Of a DNA stretch of 64,000 bases, positions 1 through 9,233 are shown piece after piece. Below the pieces are notes generated by a model. It searched no databases, was not told where the DNA came from, and worked only from the letters and a program-made list of their open reading frames with translations. The stretch spans positions 1 to 64,000 of the forward strand of contig JAFUVF010000023.1 of NCBI GenBank assembly GCA_017483735.1. The letters run 5' to 3'. Both the position numbers and the translations under genes were made by a program. Positions within the stretch are counted from its first letter, which is position 1; each line of letters starts with the position of its first letter. Source of the DNA: Lachnospiraceae bacterium. Its GTDB lineage: Bacteria; Bacillota; Clostridia; Lachnospirales; Lachnospiraceae.

Positions 1-1533
1 ATCTTCTTTCTTTTTTGACTTCTTTGATTCGATTATGATAGCTCGGCGGTTTCTCCTGTCCTTAAGCAGAATATCCGGTCTGCCCAGTCCGCTTTCCTTG
101 TTGGATTCCACTTCATATCCTCTTCCAACAAATACGCCTGCAAGGAAAGCATGATAATAGTCCTCATGATAATCGTTATAACTGATTGTATTCCACAAAA
201 GACCGGACAACACCTCGCCGGCTGTGTTTTCATCCTTTTCCCATAGAGACTCTATCAGTTCTTTGATTGTATCGTTATTTACAGTATCCGTGAAATATCT
301 TACGACGGAATCCTGAAAAATGGAGGAGATTTCTTTATTGGGTATCTTGAGCGATACCGTATCTCCGTCTTCATCGGGATCAGTCTTTGTTATATACCCG
401 GTCATCAAAAGTACACTCCAAAGATTGTCCTCTGTTGAATGCAGGGTATCATAGGTCAATCCATCTGTGATTGTCTGAACAATATTCCCACCGTTTAAGA
501 GCCTTTCAAATTTTCCTGCGACATCAAAATCCGTCCGCTTTACAAAAGTTAATAGGATTCCGTTATGACTTGTGTTTTTCCAATAATTTTTGGGTCTGGC
601 ATCGGGATATTTACGCAGTTCAGATAGGAAATTGATAACATCCCAAGGACCATAGACAAAGCTGTTTCCGAATATATATCCATCATACCACTCTTTGATG
701 GTGTCTTTCCTAAAGGTTCTGTCCGCCGCCACAAGCATACGGTCAATCTCATCATTAGTAAAACCGAAATATTGGGAAAAGCTTTTGTCCAGCACAGAGT
801 ATGAAGCAAAATTGTTGGTGCCTGTAAATATACTCTCCTTTGCAATGCGAAGGCATCCCGTAATCACGGCAAATTGAAGAAACTCATTATCCTTAAGTGC
901 AGTACTCATAATCCCCTTGATGACATCAAGCATCTTGGAATAGTACCCATTCTTTGATGCATCCCTTTCACTTGCCTTTGCAAGAGGAACATCATACTCA
1001 TCAATTAAGAGGATAACCTTCTTTCCATAAACAGCGTTCATCATTCGCATAATTGTCTTTAGCGAACTTTTTACATCCTCTTCTCCGGCTTTTTTCGCCT
1101 TAAGACTTAAGAAAATTTCTTCATCATCCTTATCTGCTGCTGCATTATTTAATTGCGGTGCCAAAGCTTTGCACAAATCAGCCAATTTTGTTTCGAGCAT
1201 TTTATATGCTCCATCAAAATTCTCTGCCTCTACATCCTTAAATGAAACAAACAATACCGGATACTGATTCATCCACTCTTTACAGAAATCTCCGTGTTCC
1301 GCTATGGCAAGCCCTTCAAAAATGCGTGCGCTTTCCTTCCGTATGTTGAAGAAGTTCTCCATCATACTCATCATAAGCGTTTTGCCAAACCTGCGTGGTC
1401 TGGTAAAAAGAGTTACCTTGTTTTTTGTATCATGTACAAGCTCATAAATTATTTCTGTTTTATCCACATAATAGGCGTCTTCTTTGCGAAGTGCCGCAAA
1501 ATCTGCTTCACCAACTCCTACAGTAAAACTCAT
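1..1533 (-). CDS. AAA-ATPase-like / PD-(D/E)XK nuclease protein, C-terminus cut by window edge
   Basis: The frame is open without a stop from the ATG at 1533 to the window edge (511 codons), so the 3' end is missing. The N-terminus carries the AAA-ATPase-like (DUF1703 type) P-loop FTRPRRFGKT (about residues 44-53), followed by a Walker B-like VILLIDEYDVPLA. The end of the visible protein has GRPDILLK and, a few residues on, IIIESK, which fits the PD-(D/E)XK nuclease fold this family carries at its C-terminus. A GGAGG ribosome site precedes the ATG. Members are common in many copies in gut Clostridia and Bacteroidetes; their function is unknown, with a nuclease or mobile-element role suspected. 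A relic of a second copy lies at 25165-25353. Confidence 0.85.
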   Translation of the reverse strand, partial: MSFTVGVGEADFAALRKEDAYYVDKTEIIYELVHDTKNKVTLFTRPRRFGKTLMMSMMENFFNIRKESARIFEGLAIAEHGDFCKEWMNQYPVLFVSFKDVEAENFDGAYKMLETKLADLCKALAPQLNNAAADKDDEEIFLSLKAKKAGEEDVKSSLKTIMRMMNAVYGKKVILLIDEYDVPLAKASERDASKNGYYSKMLDVIKGIMSTALKDNEFLQFAVITGCLRIAKESIFTGTNNFASYSVLDKSFSQYFGFTNDEIDRMLVAADRTFRKDTIKEWYDGYIFGNSFVYGPWDVINFLSELRKYPDARPKNYWKNTSHNGILLTFVKRTDFDVAGKFERLLNGGNIVQTITDGLTYDTLHSTEDNLWSVLLMTGYITKTDPDEDGDTVSLKIPNKEISSIFQDSVVRYFTDTVNNDTIKELIESLWEKDENTAGEVLSGLLWNTISYNDYHEDYYHAFLAGVFVGRGYEVESNKESGLGRPDILLKDRRNRRAIIIESKKSKKKED

Positions 1534-1886
1534 ATGACTAGCCTCCTTTCCGCATACTAATACAAGCTACATGCTACCACAAATCCCCCGAAACTTCAAC
1601 GAAAGTAGTAAACATAACTCGTTTTTCGGGTAAACTTTCCGTTCCATCTTGCCATCCTTCTTCAGTCGTCTCTTTTTAAGTCCTCTGATTTCGATTGCAT
1701 TCATAATTAAGTCTTCCTGTGATGATTTATTTGCTCTTATCCTCATCGGATGGTCAAAGAATACAACATGGAGTTTAAAGTTTCCTCTGCAGCTCATCAC
1801 GCTTACTTCTGTACTCGATTATCGGCATATCCGCAGAAACCAGGGATTCCTTCATGTGAAGCGCTATGAAACCGACAAAAATACTG
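1534..1886. other. Intergenic stretch without a convincing gene
   Basis: The 353 bases between the sortase gene and the AAA-ATPase-like gene hold only short frames. A minus-strand frame at 1567-1800 (77 codons) has no recognisable domain, and its internal start MNAIEIRGLKK only resembles the beginning of an ABC ATPase before turning into basic low-complexity sequence. A short minus-strand frame reading MKESLVSADMPIIEYRSKRD upstream of it may be a relic of an unknown gene. I see no clear terminator or promoter besides the ribosome site just before the gene starting at 1533. Confidence 0.4.
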
Positions 1887-3068
1887 TCAGGGAGCGCCTT
1901 TTGTCCTCGCTACAATGACCAGCCTGCCGTTTTCCTTGCTGTATTCGCAGGTGGATAATGTGAGAAGCTCATCCCCCCATTCGGCTTTTATACCGGTATC
2001 ATACAGCGAATCCTTGGCGGCTCCCTTTGTATAATTTTCAAACTGCGCAGGATTTATTATCTGAATGTAATTAAAAAATTTAAGATCCGTGGTATTGTCA
2101 TCATATACAGAGGAATGAAGCACGGCAAAGATTTCATACTCCCTTTCCTCATAAAGCGTAGAAAACTTAATTGTCCTATGCTCTTCAAAAAAAGCTCTGT
2201 CCTCATATTTTGTCAGCGGGGCAAACATTGCGCCTGACTTCATATTGTGTCCGTGTATAAGGTTGTTTATGCCGCTTCCGTCCCTCTCGCAGCGCTTATC
2301 GAGCACCAAAAGCCCGTTACGATCATCCTTTTTGTCAAAATTGTGGTACAGATAGAAATCATTGTCATCCGAAAGATACATAACGGGATAATTTATGTCC
2401 GTACCCTCTATGGTAAGCCACCCCGCAAGGTCGCTGTTTCTTTCATAGAGCTCCGAGAATCTGTTTAAGATCACTCTTTCTTTGCCATCTGCTTCTGTTG
2501 GCTTTAAAGTCTCTGTTTCTTCCTTGCCTTTACCCGCATCAGGAAGCTCTGTGACCTCAATATCTACTGCTTTCCCTCCGGCGTTTTCTTCTTTTGAGTA
2601 TTTTTCGGCAAGCTTATCTGCAAGCTCCACATTCCCTGCTTCTGCGAGAGCCTGCAATTCCGACATTTCATCCGCGCTTTTTTTATCCTTATACAGCCAT
2701 ATAATGAATACTGTAAGAACAGAAACGAGAATGAGGTAGAGCGGTATTAAAAGCAATGCTTTTATATTCCTTCCGTAAACCCTTTGCCTGCTTTTTTCTG
2801 CGGAAAAATCTGTGTTTTCAGAGATTTTCTCTTCCACCCTCTCAGGTGCCTTTTCGGAAAAGGTCTCCCTGTTTAATTTTTTTTCAAAGTCGGCTCCCAG
2901 CGTCGACTCGAAGCGTATGCCCCTTTCCTTTATCTGCCTCTTGTAATTTCTGGCAATTTCGTAGGTGCTCCGCCCTTCCTTTGCGAGTGCAGAAATCTTT
3001 TCCCTGTCACGGCACGCCGCCTCATACTCTCTTTTTGATTTGAATTCATAACCGTCCAGCTTAAACAT
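1887..3068 (-). CDS. srtB: Class B sortase with long cytoplasmic N-terminal extension
   Basis: A transpeptidase that would join surface proteins to the cell wall on the outer face of the membrane. The catalytic set is visible: His274 in IHGHNMKSG, Cys374 in TLSTCEYS and Arg382 in GRLVIVAR, with class B spacing. One membrane segment lies at about 104-125. Before it are about 100 charged, helical residues starting MFKLDGYEF, an N-terminal module I recognise from other Lachnospiraceae proteins, so I chose the ATG at 3068. It starts directly after the TGA of the kinase gene (3070-3072). An upstream ATG at 3095 and a TTG at 3116 would overlap that gene and have a better ribosome site (GGAGG), so the start is uncertain. 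No class B target motif was noticed in the window. Confidence 0.88.
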   Translation of the reverse strand: MFKLDGYEFKSKREYEAACRDREKISALAKEGRSTYEIARNYKRQIKERGIRFESTLGADFEKKLNRETFSEKAPERVEEKISENTDFSAEKSRQRVYGRNIKALLLIPLYLILVSVLTVFIIWLYKDKKSADEMSELQALAEAGNVELADKLAEKYSKEENAGGKAVDIEVTELPDAGKGKEETETLKPTEADGKERVILNRFSELYERNSDLAGWLTIEGTDINYPVMYLSDDNDFYLYHNFDKKDDRNGLLVLDKRCERDGSGINNLIHGHNMKSGAMFAPLTKYEDRAFFEEHRTIKFSTLYEEREYEIFAVLHSSVYDDNTTDLKFFNYIQIINPAQFENYTKGAAKDSLYDTGIKAEWGDELLTLSTCEYSKENGRLVIVARTKGAP

Positions 3069-3069
3069 T

Positions 3070-6036
3070 TCAAAGCCTGCCGGTCTTTCTTGCATACTCT
3101 CCCAGAACCTCCGCAAGAGTTGACTGTAGATTGTTGATGTCTATAGGCTTTGCGATATGTCCGTTCATTCCGGCATCCATAGCCTTCTTCACATCCTCAG
3201 AGAAAGCATTTGCTGTCATAGCGATGATGGGGATATCGGAAAGCGCTTTGTTTTCAAGGCTCCTTATCGCCCTTGCAGCCTCGTAGCCGTCCATAACTGG
3301 CATCTGTATATCCATCAATACACCGTCGAAATATCCGGGCTCGGAGGCTTCGACCTTATCAACGCCCTCCTTGCCGTTTTCCGCAGTTTCCACACTAAAG
3401 CCCATATTCGTAAGAAGCATCATGGCTATCTCACGGTTTATCGCCATATCCTCCACGAGAAGAAGTCTCAGCTTAGAGAAATCAATGGCAATCTCCCTGT
3501 CCTCCTTCTTTGAATCTCCTGCAGCTTCCTTTTCGTTATCAGCAGTATCTTTCTTTATATTCTGTTTTTCCTGAAGCTCGAAGCTTAAGCGTATAATGAA
3601 TTCAGTGCCGTTTCCGGGCGCAGTCTTTACCTCAATGCTTCCTCCCATCAAATCCACTATGCTCTTTGTGATTGCCATGCCGAGCCCGGTGCCCTGTATT
3701 CCGCTGACAGTCGAGGTTCTCTCACGCTCGAAGGCTTCAAACACCTTCGCCGCAAACTCCTCCGACATACCTATTCCGCTGTCGGCAACTCTGAACTCAT
3801 AGCTTGCGTAATTTTTCCTCTCATCCTCTATCTGCCAGGCGGTAACGGATACTGTTCCCTCCTCCGGAGTGAATTTGTAGGCATTGCTCAAAAGATTCAA
3901 GAGCACCCTGTTTAAGCGGTTTTTGTCGCAGTATATGAGACTATCCCTGATCTGAGAGCTGTCCACAACAAACTCGATATTCTTCTGCTCCATCTGTGTG
4001 GAGAACATATCCTTTACCTCTGCAAGAGTCTTTTTGATATCCATGGGAATAGGCTCTAAATCTATCTTTCCGCTCTCTATACGGCTCATCTCCAGAACAT
4101 CGTTTATGAGGGCAAGCAGATGATGACTGGAGGTCTTTATCTTTGCGAGATACTCTCTTAGCTTCTTCTCATCATTTTCATCACGCTCAGCAAGGTTTAC
4201 ATAACCTATTATGGCATTCATGGGTGTACGGATATCATGGGACATATTGGAGAGGAATACCGTCTTTGCCCTGCTGCTCTCCTGCGCCTGCACCTTTTCG
4301 ACCTCAAGCTTTCTTTCTCTCCTCGTCATTATGTTGTAGACACTGAACATAATGGTAAGCCCTGCGACTATGAGTATCATCTGAATAATGCTGTTTCTCG
4401 TGAGTATCCGCTCCGCATGAGCCATCTGCTCGGAAAGATACCTCTCCGTATCGCTTATGACGGCTGGGTCGTTGTTGGGATTTCTGTCCTCATAATATTC
4501 GCTGATATTCCCCACAACCTCCTTGGTCAGATCGGCAGTAGCCTGCCTTACCCACATAAGGGAGGTAAAGAATATGAGGAAAAGGAGCGCTATCCAGACT
4601 ACCGTGGACTTGCCGAAGCGCCTCTCCTTATCCTTTCCGAACACATATCTGAAATACACAAAGCCCAGTATTCCCCATGCCGCAAGAATCAGATAGGATT
4701 CCGTGGCAAGGGAGCCGTCGGAAAGGGACATAAAGTACAAAAAGAAGCCCACGGAGAAAATCAAGCCCACAATGCCGTTAAGCTGTATTTTCCTGTTACC
4801 GTCCCTTCTCGCCTGCACAAATGCGGCAAATGAGGTATAGCCGTAGGCAATCGTTGCTCCCACGGTGGTAACATCCACTATCCAGCCTATTGCCGTTCTT
4901 CCCAGGAATGGTATAAAGAGGGAAATTATCAAAAGAAAATTGAGCGCATTCCTGGGCGTGCCGTCCTTAGTACATTCGGAAAACCTTTCGGGAAGAATGC
5001 CCTTCTTTGACATAGCATACATAAGCCTGCTGCCTGCGATATAATTGCCGATAAGACCGGTCGCTATAGCGGCAAAAAGAGTAATCCCGAGGATATATAT
5101 TCCTGCTCTTCCTAAAGCTGTATTGGCGGCATAGAAGGTGGGAATCCCCTTAAGACCGTCCAGAGAATCAAGATTTCCTATATAATCGGCCCAGGTTTCA
5201 AACCCTGCGGGGCGCAGGCTTGCAGCTATCTCCGAAAGCATTATATAGGCGGACGCTCCCGTGATAATCGCAATCCCCATAATGGGAAGCGCCTTCTTTT
5301 CCGAAAACTTAAATTCCTCCGCAGAGTGAGATATGGATTCGAAGCCCACAAACGCCCAAGGCGCCAAAACGACAATCCCCAAAATCTGACTTATACTATT
5401 TTTCCCGGTAGGGGAAAATGCAGGGGACAGCTCCCCTATTCCCACCCCATGGGAACGAATGATGACAAAGCTTACAAGAATACCGCTTATGAGTATTAAA
5501 GAAAAAATTGTCTGTATAATCCCTGCCGCTCTTTTTAGGCCTGCGCAGATAGCTCCAAAGAAAACAATAGCGGCTATGGTTAAAATAATCTCGCCAAAAT
5601 AAATATCATATCCTATAAGCGTATAGTGAAAGCCAAACTGGAAAAGACTTCCCACAAGATTTCTTCCTATGAGAACAAGCGCCGTGGCATTCGCCCATAT
5701 TATTGCCACATATACCAATATCAGAAACCATGAGCTTAAAAACCCGTGGTCATAACCCAGAGTTTCCACGGTGTATGTGAGAGTACCTCCGGCATCCGGA
5801 TATTTGTTCATAAGATAATGGTAATTGATACCTATTATGAACATCACAAGAGCGCCTATGGCGATTCCTATTGCCGTTCCAACAGGCCCCGCAATCGGCA
5901 GGAATGTGGTTCCGGGCATAACAAAAGCGCCCCAGCCCACACTACAGCCGAAGGCAAGCGCCCATGCGCCTACAGGCGATAAATATTTTTTAAGTCCTGT
6001 CAGTGGTTCTCCCCTATCTTCCCCGATTACCACCAC
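3070..6036 (-). CDS. APC-family amino acid permease fused to hybrid histidine kinase and receiver
   Basis: A single 988-residue protein. Residues about 15-470 form a 12-helix APC-superfamily amino acid permease (WGAFVMPGTT in helix 1, WAFVGFESISH in helix 6). Two more membrane segments (about 479-495 and 550-570) flank a short outside loop. They are followed by a HisKA domain with phospho-acceptor His600 in NMSHDIRTP, a HATPase domain with N, G1 and G2 boxes (NLLSNAYKF, DSGIGMS, GTGLGMAI) and a receiver domain with Asp909 in LMDIQMP, Thr941 and Lys963. All key residues are present, so phosphotransfer is plausible. It starts with GTG, overlapping the stop of the small peptide gene by 10 bases, and is followed at once by the sortase gene. 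No separate DNA-binding response regulator is nearby. Confidence 0.9.
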   Translation of the reverse strand: MVVIGEDRGEPLTGLKKYLSPVGAWALAFGCSVGWGAFVMPGTTFLPIAGPVGTAIGIAIGALVMFIIGINYHYLMNKYPDAGGTLTYTVETLGYDHGFLSSWFLILVYVAIIWANATALVLIGRNLVGSLFQFGFHYTLIGYDIYFGEIILTIAAIVFFGAICAGLKRAAGIIQTIFSLILISGILVSFVIIRSHGVGIGELSPAFSPTGKNSISQILGIVVLAPWAFVGFESISHSAEEFKFSEKKALPIMGIAIITGASAYIMLSEIAASLRPAGFETWADYIGNLDSLDGLKGIPTFYAANTALGRAGIYILGITLFAAIATGLIGNYIAGSRLMYAMSKKGILPERFSECTKDGTPRNALNFLLIISLFIPFLGRTAIGWIVDVTTVGATIAYGYTSFAAFVQARRDGNRKIQLNGIVGLIFSVGFFLYFMSLSDGSLATESYLILAAWGILGFVYFRYVFGKDKERRFGKSTVVWIALLFLIFFTSLMWVRQATADLTKEVVGNISEYYEDRNPNNDPAVISDTERYLSEQMAHAERILTRNSIIQMILIVAGLTIMFSVYNIMTRRERKLEVEKVQAQESSRAKTVFLSNMSHDIRTPMNAIIGYVNLAERDENDEKKLREYLAKIKTSSHHLLALINDVLEMSRIESGKIDLEPIPMDIKKTLAEVKDMFSTQMEQKNIEFVVDSSQIRDSLIYCDKNRLNRVLLNLLSNAYKFTPEEGTVSVTAWQIEDERKNYASYEFRVADSGIGMSEEFAAKVFEAFERERTSTVSGIQGTGLGMAITKSIVDLMGGSIEVKTAPGNGTEFIIRLSFELQEKQNIKKDTADNEKEAAGDSKKEDREIAIDFSKLRLLLVEDMAINREIAMMLLTNMGFSVETAENGKEGVDKVEASEPGYFDGVLMDIQMPVMDGYEAARAIRSLENKALSDIPIIAMTANAFSEDVKKAMDAGMNGHIAKPIDINNLQSTLAEVLGEYARKTGRL

Positions 6037-6266
6037 TTCTCGCCTTCCAGAAAGGTTCTTGCATCGGGCTTAAAGCCGGCAGCCTCCCATTTGTCGCAGA
6101 GGGAGTCAAGCTGGTGTCTTGTGGCTCCGTTTTCCGGGAAGCCCTGTTTTCTCCATTCGCTTTCAAGCGCTATATACATCTCGGCAGGGTCGGGGGTGTT
6201 TGAGGTTACCTTTATATTTGCGCCTCCGGTAACATTTTCAAGCTCATCCATTTCAATCGGTGTCAT
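6027..6266 (-). CDS. Small peptide with double-glycine leader-like N-terminus
   Basis: Seventy-nine residues. The start MTPIEMDELENVTGG matches the bacteriocin-type leader pattern, in which ELxxVxGG precedes the cut. If cut after GG, the remaining 64 residues are acidic-aromatic with a single Cys (LDSLCDKW) and end in GEKWW. A strong GGAGGAAGAG ribosome site precedes the ATG. Its stop overlaps the GTG start of the permease-kinase, so the two are probably translated together. It could be an exported signal or RiPP-like precursor, or an unrelated small protein that happens to carry the motif. There is no peptidase-containing C39 exporter in this operon; the nearest exporter is the ABC gene at 13316-15103. 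Confidence 0.7.
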   Translation of the reverse strand: MTPIEMDELENVTGGANIKVTSNTPDPAEMYIALESEWRKQGFPENGATRHQLDSLCDKWEAAGFKPDARTFLEGEKWW

Positions 6267-6391
6267 AATCTCTTCCTCCTGTTGCTTCTACACATCATAT
6301 GGTTTTCCGTGAATCAATCACTTATTATAGAATATCCCAAATTCCCATATTTTTCAAGCAAAATCTATGCTTTATTGAGTAAATTTGAAAG

Positions 6392-6420
6392 TTGTCCTGT
6401 CAGAATTTTTATGCTATAAT
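6392..6420 (+). promoter_or_regulatory. Sigma-A promoter of the chemoreceptor-trk operon
   Basis: TTGTCC at 6392-6397, a 17-base spacer and TATAAT at 6415-6420, with TG one base before the -10 (extended -10). The start codon of the chemoreceptor lies 45 bases downstream. Confidence 0.75.
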
Positions 6421-6464
6421 ATTTTCTGTTTAATGACATTAATTCATATACGGGGGTATACGAA

Positions 6465-7865
6465 ATGTTTGGAAAAGGAAAAAAGACGAATTCTTACGAG
6501 GAGGACTGCAAAAAGCTTATAGAGTGCATGAAGGAGGCGGCTTCCGGCAATTTGAAGCCTGTTGACCCTTCTCTTTTTGCCGACAGGGCGCTTGCAGACG
6601 CATATAATGAGGTTCTTTCAAATACATTAAAGGCAAACAATGTCTTCGTTATGCGCATGAATGACGCAATGACGAAGATAGGCGATTCCTCCGTAGTAAA
6701 GAATATGATAGAGGAGGTTCACACGCAGGAGGGCGTTGTTGACACAATACGCACCTCCGGACAGGAGCTTGGGGACTCCATTACCAAAATCCAGTATGCG
6801 GTTCAGAGCATTCAGGAAAATTCGCACCTTGTCATAGATGCATCCGACAAGTGCTCACAGGATATGAATTCAAGCATCTCGATAATAGACGAATCCGCAA
6901 GACAGATTTCCGATATAAACAGGCAGATTATAGCCTTCAAGGAAAATGCCGAAAATATCACAAAAATCATAGACCAGATAAAGGATCTTGCCGACAACTC
7001 ATCGCTCCTTGCGTTAAACGCCTCCATAGAGGCCGCAAGAGCCGGAGAGGCAGGAAGGGGCTTTGCTGTAGTTGCTCAGCAGGTGGGAGAGCTTTCAAAC
7101 AATACCGGAACCTGCGCTGAATCCGTAGTTTCCTATGTGGATGAGCTTCTAAAGAGCATTGACGAGTTGGCGGAATCCATAAAGGCTACCACCGAGCATC
7201 TCCACGACGGCACCGAGAGCGTGAACAATTCCGTGGAAAGCCTCAAGAATATGGTGCATCAGATAGACAATATGAATTCCGACATCGACTCCATATATGA
7301 TGAGATAAACAATCAGTCGGCGCTTACCGAGGAGTTTATCGCTCTCGGAAATACTGTTGCCGGAGGCTTTGACAAGCTTAACAGCGAATGCTTTACCACA
7401 GGAGAGCATCTCTACAAGATTTCCCGTCTTGTGGACAATGTGCGCTCCGATATGGCAAAGAGTCATTCTGACTTAACACAGCTCGACTGGATAACGGTAT
7501 TTGAGGTGGATCACCTGATTTTCACATGGCGCCAGTACAACAACCTCATAGGCTACGAGCACTTAAAGATAGAGCAGGTCAACAATTCCAAGGGCTGCAA
7601 GATCGGCAAGTGGTTCGCTGCGCAGACCGATACAAGGATTACCGGAAGCACTCCCTTCAAGGAGGCATATGCAGCTCACGACGAGCTTCATAAGCACGCT
7701 GTCAACTGCTTCAACGCCTCCGCAAACGGCGACAGGGAGAGCGCTCTTACCCACTTTGACAGAGCTCTTGAAACCTACGGCAGGCTGTATCGTGCTCTCG
7801 AGGACTTGAAGAAACATTTCAAGAGCTTGGGCTTTACTGAATATACGAATATAACAAGGAAGTAA
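6465..7865 (+). CDS. Soluble methyl-accepting chemotaxis protein with C-terminal CZB zinc-binding domain
   Basis: A cytoplasmic chemoreceptor of 466 residues without any membrane segment. The signalling hairpin tip is clear ([18 protein letters not shown] and [14 protein letters not shown], about residues 178-212), so it should act on a CheA-CheW complex. The C-terminal 120 residues match the chemoreceptor zinc-binding (CZB) domain, with the usual ligand set in [15 protein letters not shown] and [11 protein letters not shown] receptors are known to sense zinc state or hypochlorous acid in other species; the stimulus here is not known. It is followed after 4 bases by trkA, an unusual partner, suggesting a link between chemotactic signalling and ion uptake. 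Confidence 0.9.
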   Translation: MFGKGKKTNSYEEDCKKLIECMKEAASGNLKPVDPSLFADRALADAYNEVLSNTLKANNVFVMRMNDAMTKIGDSSVVKNMIEEVHTQEGVVDTIRTSGQELGDSITKIQYAVQSIQENSHLVIDASDKCSQDMNSSISIIDESARQISDINRQIIAFKENAENITKIIDQIKDLADNSSLLALNASIEAARAGEAGRGFAVVAQQVGELSNNTGTCAESVVSYVDELLKSIDELAESIKATTEHLHDGTESVNNSVESLKNMVHQIDNMNSDIDSIYDEINNQSALTEEFIALGNTVAGGFDKLNSECFTTGEHLYKISRLVDNVRSDMAKSHSDLTQLDWITVFEVDHLIFTWRQYNNLIGYEHLKIEQVNNSKGCKIGKWFAAQTDTRITGSTPFKEAYAAHDELHKHAVNCFNASANGDRESALTHFDRALETYGRLYRALEDLKKHFKSLGFTEYTNITRK

Positions 7866-7869
7866 TGAC

Positions 7870-9228
7870 ATGAAAATAATCGTTGTGGGCTGTGGCAAGA
7901 TTGGCTCTACTCTCGTTCAGCAGCTTAATGAGGAAGACCACGATATCGTGGTCATCGATGAGAAGGAGGACAGGGTAAAGGCAATTACCGACGAGCTGGA
8001 TGCCATGGGCATTGTCGGTAACGGAGTGTCCTATCAGACCCTCTCGGATGCCGGAGTCCGCAATGCCGACCTTCTCATAGCGGTAACAGGCTCGGATGAA
8101 GAAAATCTGCTCTGCTGTGTCGTCGCAAAGCGCACAGGGCATTGCAAGACTATAGCCAGAGTCCGCAATCCCATCTATACCAACGAGATTTCGTTCCTCC
8201 GCAATGAACTGGGAATATCCATGATCATAAATCCAGACCTCATTGCCGCATCCGATATTGCAAGGGTATTACAGTTCCCCTCCGCAATGAAGGTGGACAA
8301 TTTCGCAAGAGGAAGGGTTGAGCTCATACATTTCAAGGTCACGGAGGACTGCCTTTTGAAGGATATGGAGCTCATAAATATCCGAAAGAAGCTGGACTGC
8401 GAGGTGCTTATCTCCATCGTAATGCGTGGGGAGGAGCTCACGATTCCCAGAGGAGATTTCGTATTCCATGCGGGGGATGTGGCGGCGGTGCTCTCCACCC
8501 CTGCGGCAGCCGTGGACTTCTTTAAGAAGGTGGGGATAGAGACCGGAAGGGTGCGTACTGCCATGATAGCCGGAGGCGGCAATATCTCGTATTACCTTGC
8601 CAGAAGGCTCATTGCCACAGGCATCAGCGTAAAGATAGTGGAAAGAGACGAAAAGCGCTGCGAGGAATTGAACGAGCTCCTTCCGAAGGCTCTCATCATA
8701 AACGCCGATGCAACGGATGAAAAGATATTGAAGCAGGAGGGCTTGTCCGCCGTGGAGGGCTTTGTCGCCCTGACAGGCGTGGACGAGGAAAACATCCTTC
8801 TGTCCCTTTTTGCAGGCAAATTCTCCGGCGCAAAGACCGTCACAAAGATAAACAGAATAAACTATAACAATGTTACAAGTGAGATTTCTCTGGATGCAGT
8901 TACATTTCCATCCCTCCTTTCGGCAGATGTAATAACCAAATATGCCCGCTCCATGAACGCCACTTTAGAGAGCAATATGGAAAACCTCTACAAGCTTGAG
9001 GACGGCAGGGTCGAGGCTATGGAGTTTCTCATAAACGAGGCATCGAAGGTTACCGACACCCCGCTTATGAACCTTAAACTGAAGCCAAGTCTTCTCATAG
9101 GTGCAATTATAAGGAACGGAAAGGCTATTCTTCCCGGAGGTCAGGATGAAATCCTTGTGGGGGATTCCGTGGTAGTCATTACCACACACAAGAAGCTGAA
9201 CGACATAAAAGAGATTCTGGAGGCTTAA
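7870..9228 (+). CDS. trkA: Trk potassium uptake system regulatory NAD-binding subunit TrkA
   Basis: The peripheral cytoplasmic gating subunit of Trk potassium channels, 452 residues, the normal length for two RCK repeats. The first RCK-N has the Rossmann motif VGCGKIGSTLVQQL at the start; the second begins near residue 229 with MIAGGGNISYYLARRL. Each is followed by a TrkA-C domain (LINIRKKLDCEV and LMNLKLKP regions). It lies 4 bases after the chemoreceptor and 5 bases before trkH, forming one operon. Confidence 0.95.
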   Translation: MKIIVVGCGKIGSTLVQQLNEEDHDIVVIDEKEDRVKAITDELDAMGIVGNGVSYQTLSDAGVRNADLLIAVTGSDEENLLCCVVAKRTGHCKTIARVRNPIYTNEISFLRNELGISMIINPDLIAASDIARVLQFPSAMKVDNFARGRVELIHFKVTEDCLLKDMELINIRKKLDCEVLISIVMRGEELTIPRGDFVFHAGDVAAVLSTPAAAVDFFKKVGIETGRVRTAMIAGGGNISYYLARRLIATGISVKIVERDEKRCEELNELLPKALIINADATDEKILKQEGLSAVEGFVALTGVDEENILLSLFAGKFSGAKTVTKINRINYNNVTSEISLDAVTFPSLLSADVITKYARSMNATLESNMENLYKLEDGRVEAMEFLINEASKVTDTPLMNLKLKPSLLIGAIIRNGKAILPGGQDEILVGDSVVVITTHKKLNDIKEILEA

Positions 9229-9233
9229 GGTAA

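Noticed and set aside
1567..1800. ABC ATPase start MNAIEIRGLKK
   Set aside because: No P-loop follows and the frame turns into a basic low-complexity end; treated as chance similarity.
4237..4833. Plus-strand frame of 198 codons inside the permease-kinase gene
   Set aside because: Antisense shadow of a protein with full catalytic motifs on the other strand; no ribosome site or family.
6324..6357. Strong promoter for the GG-peptide/permease-kinase operon
   Set aside because: A TATAAT is present on the minus strand, but the nearest TTGAAA is 22 bases away; spacing too long to claim.
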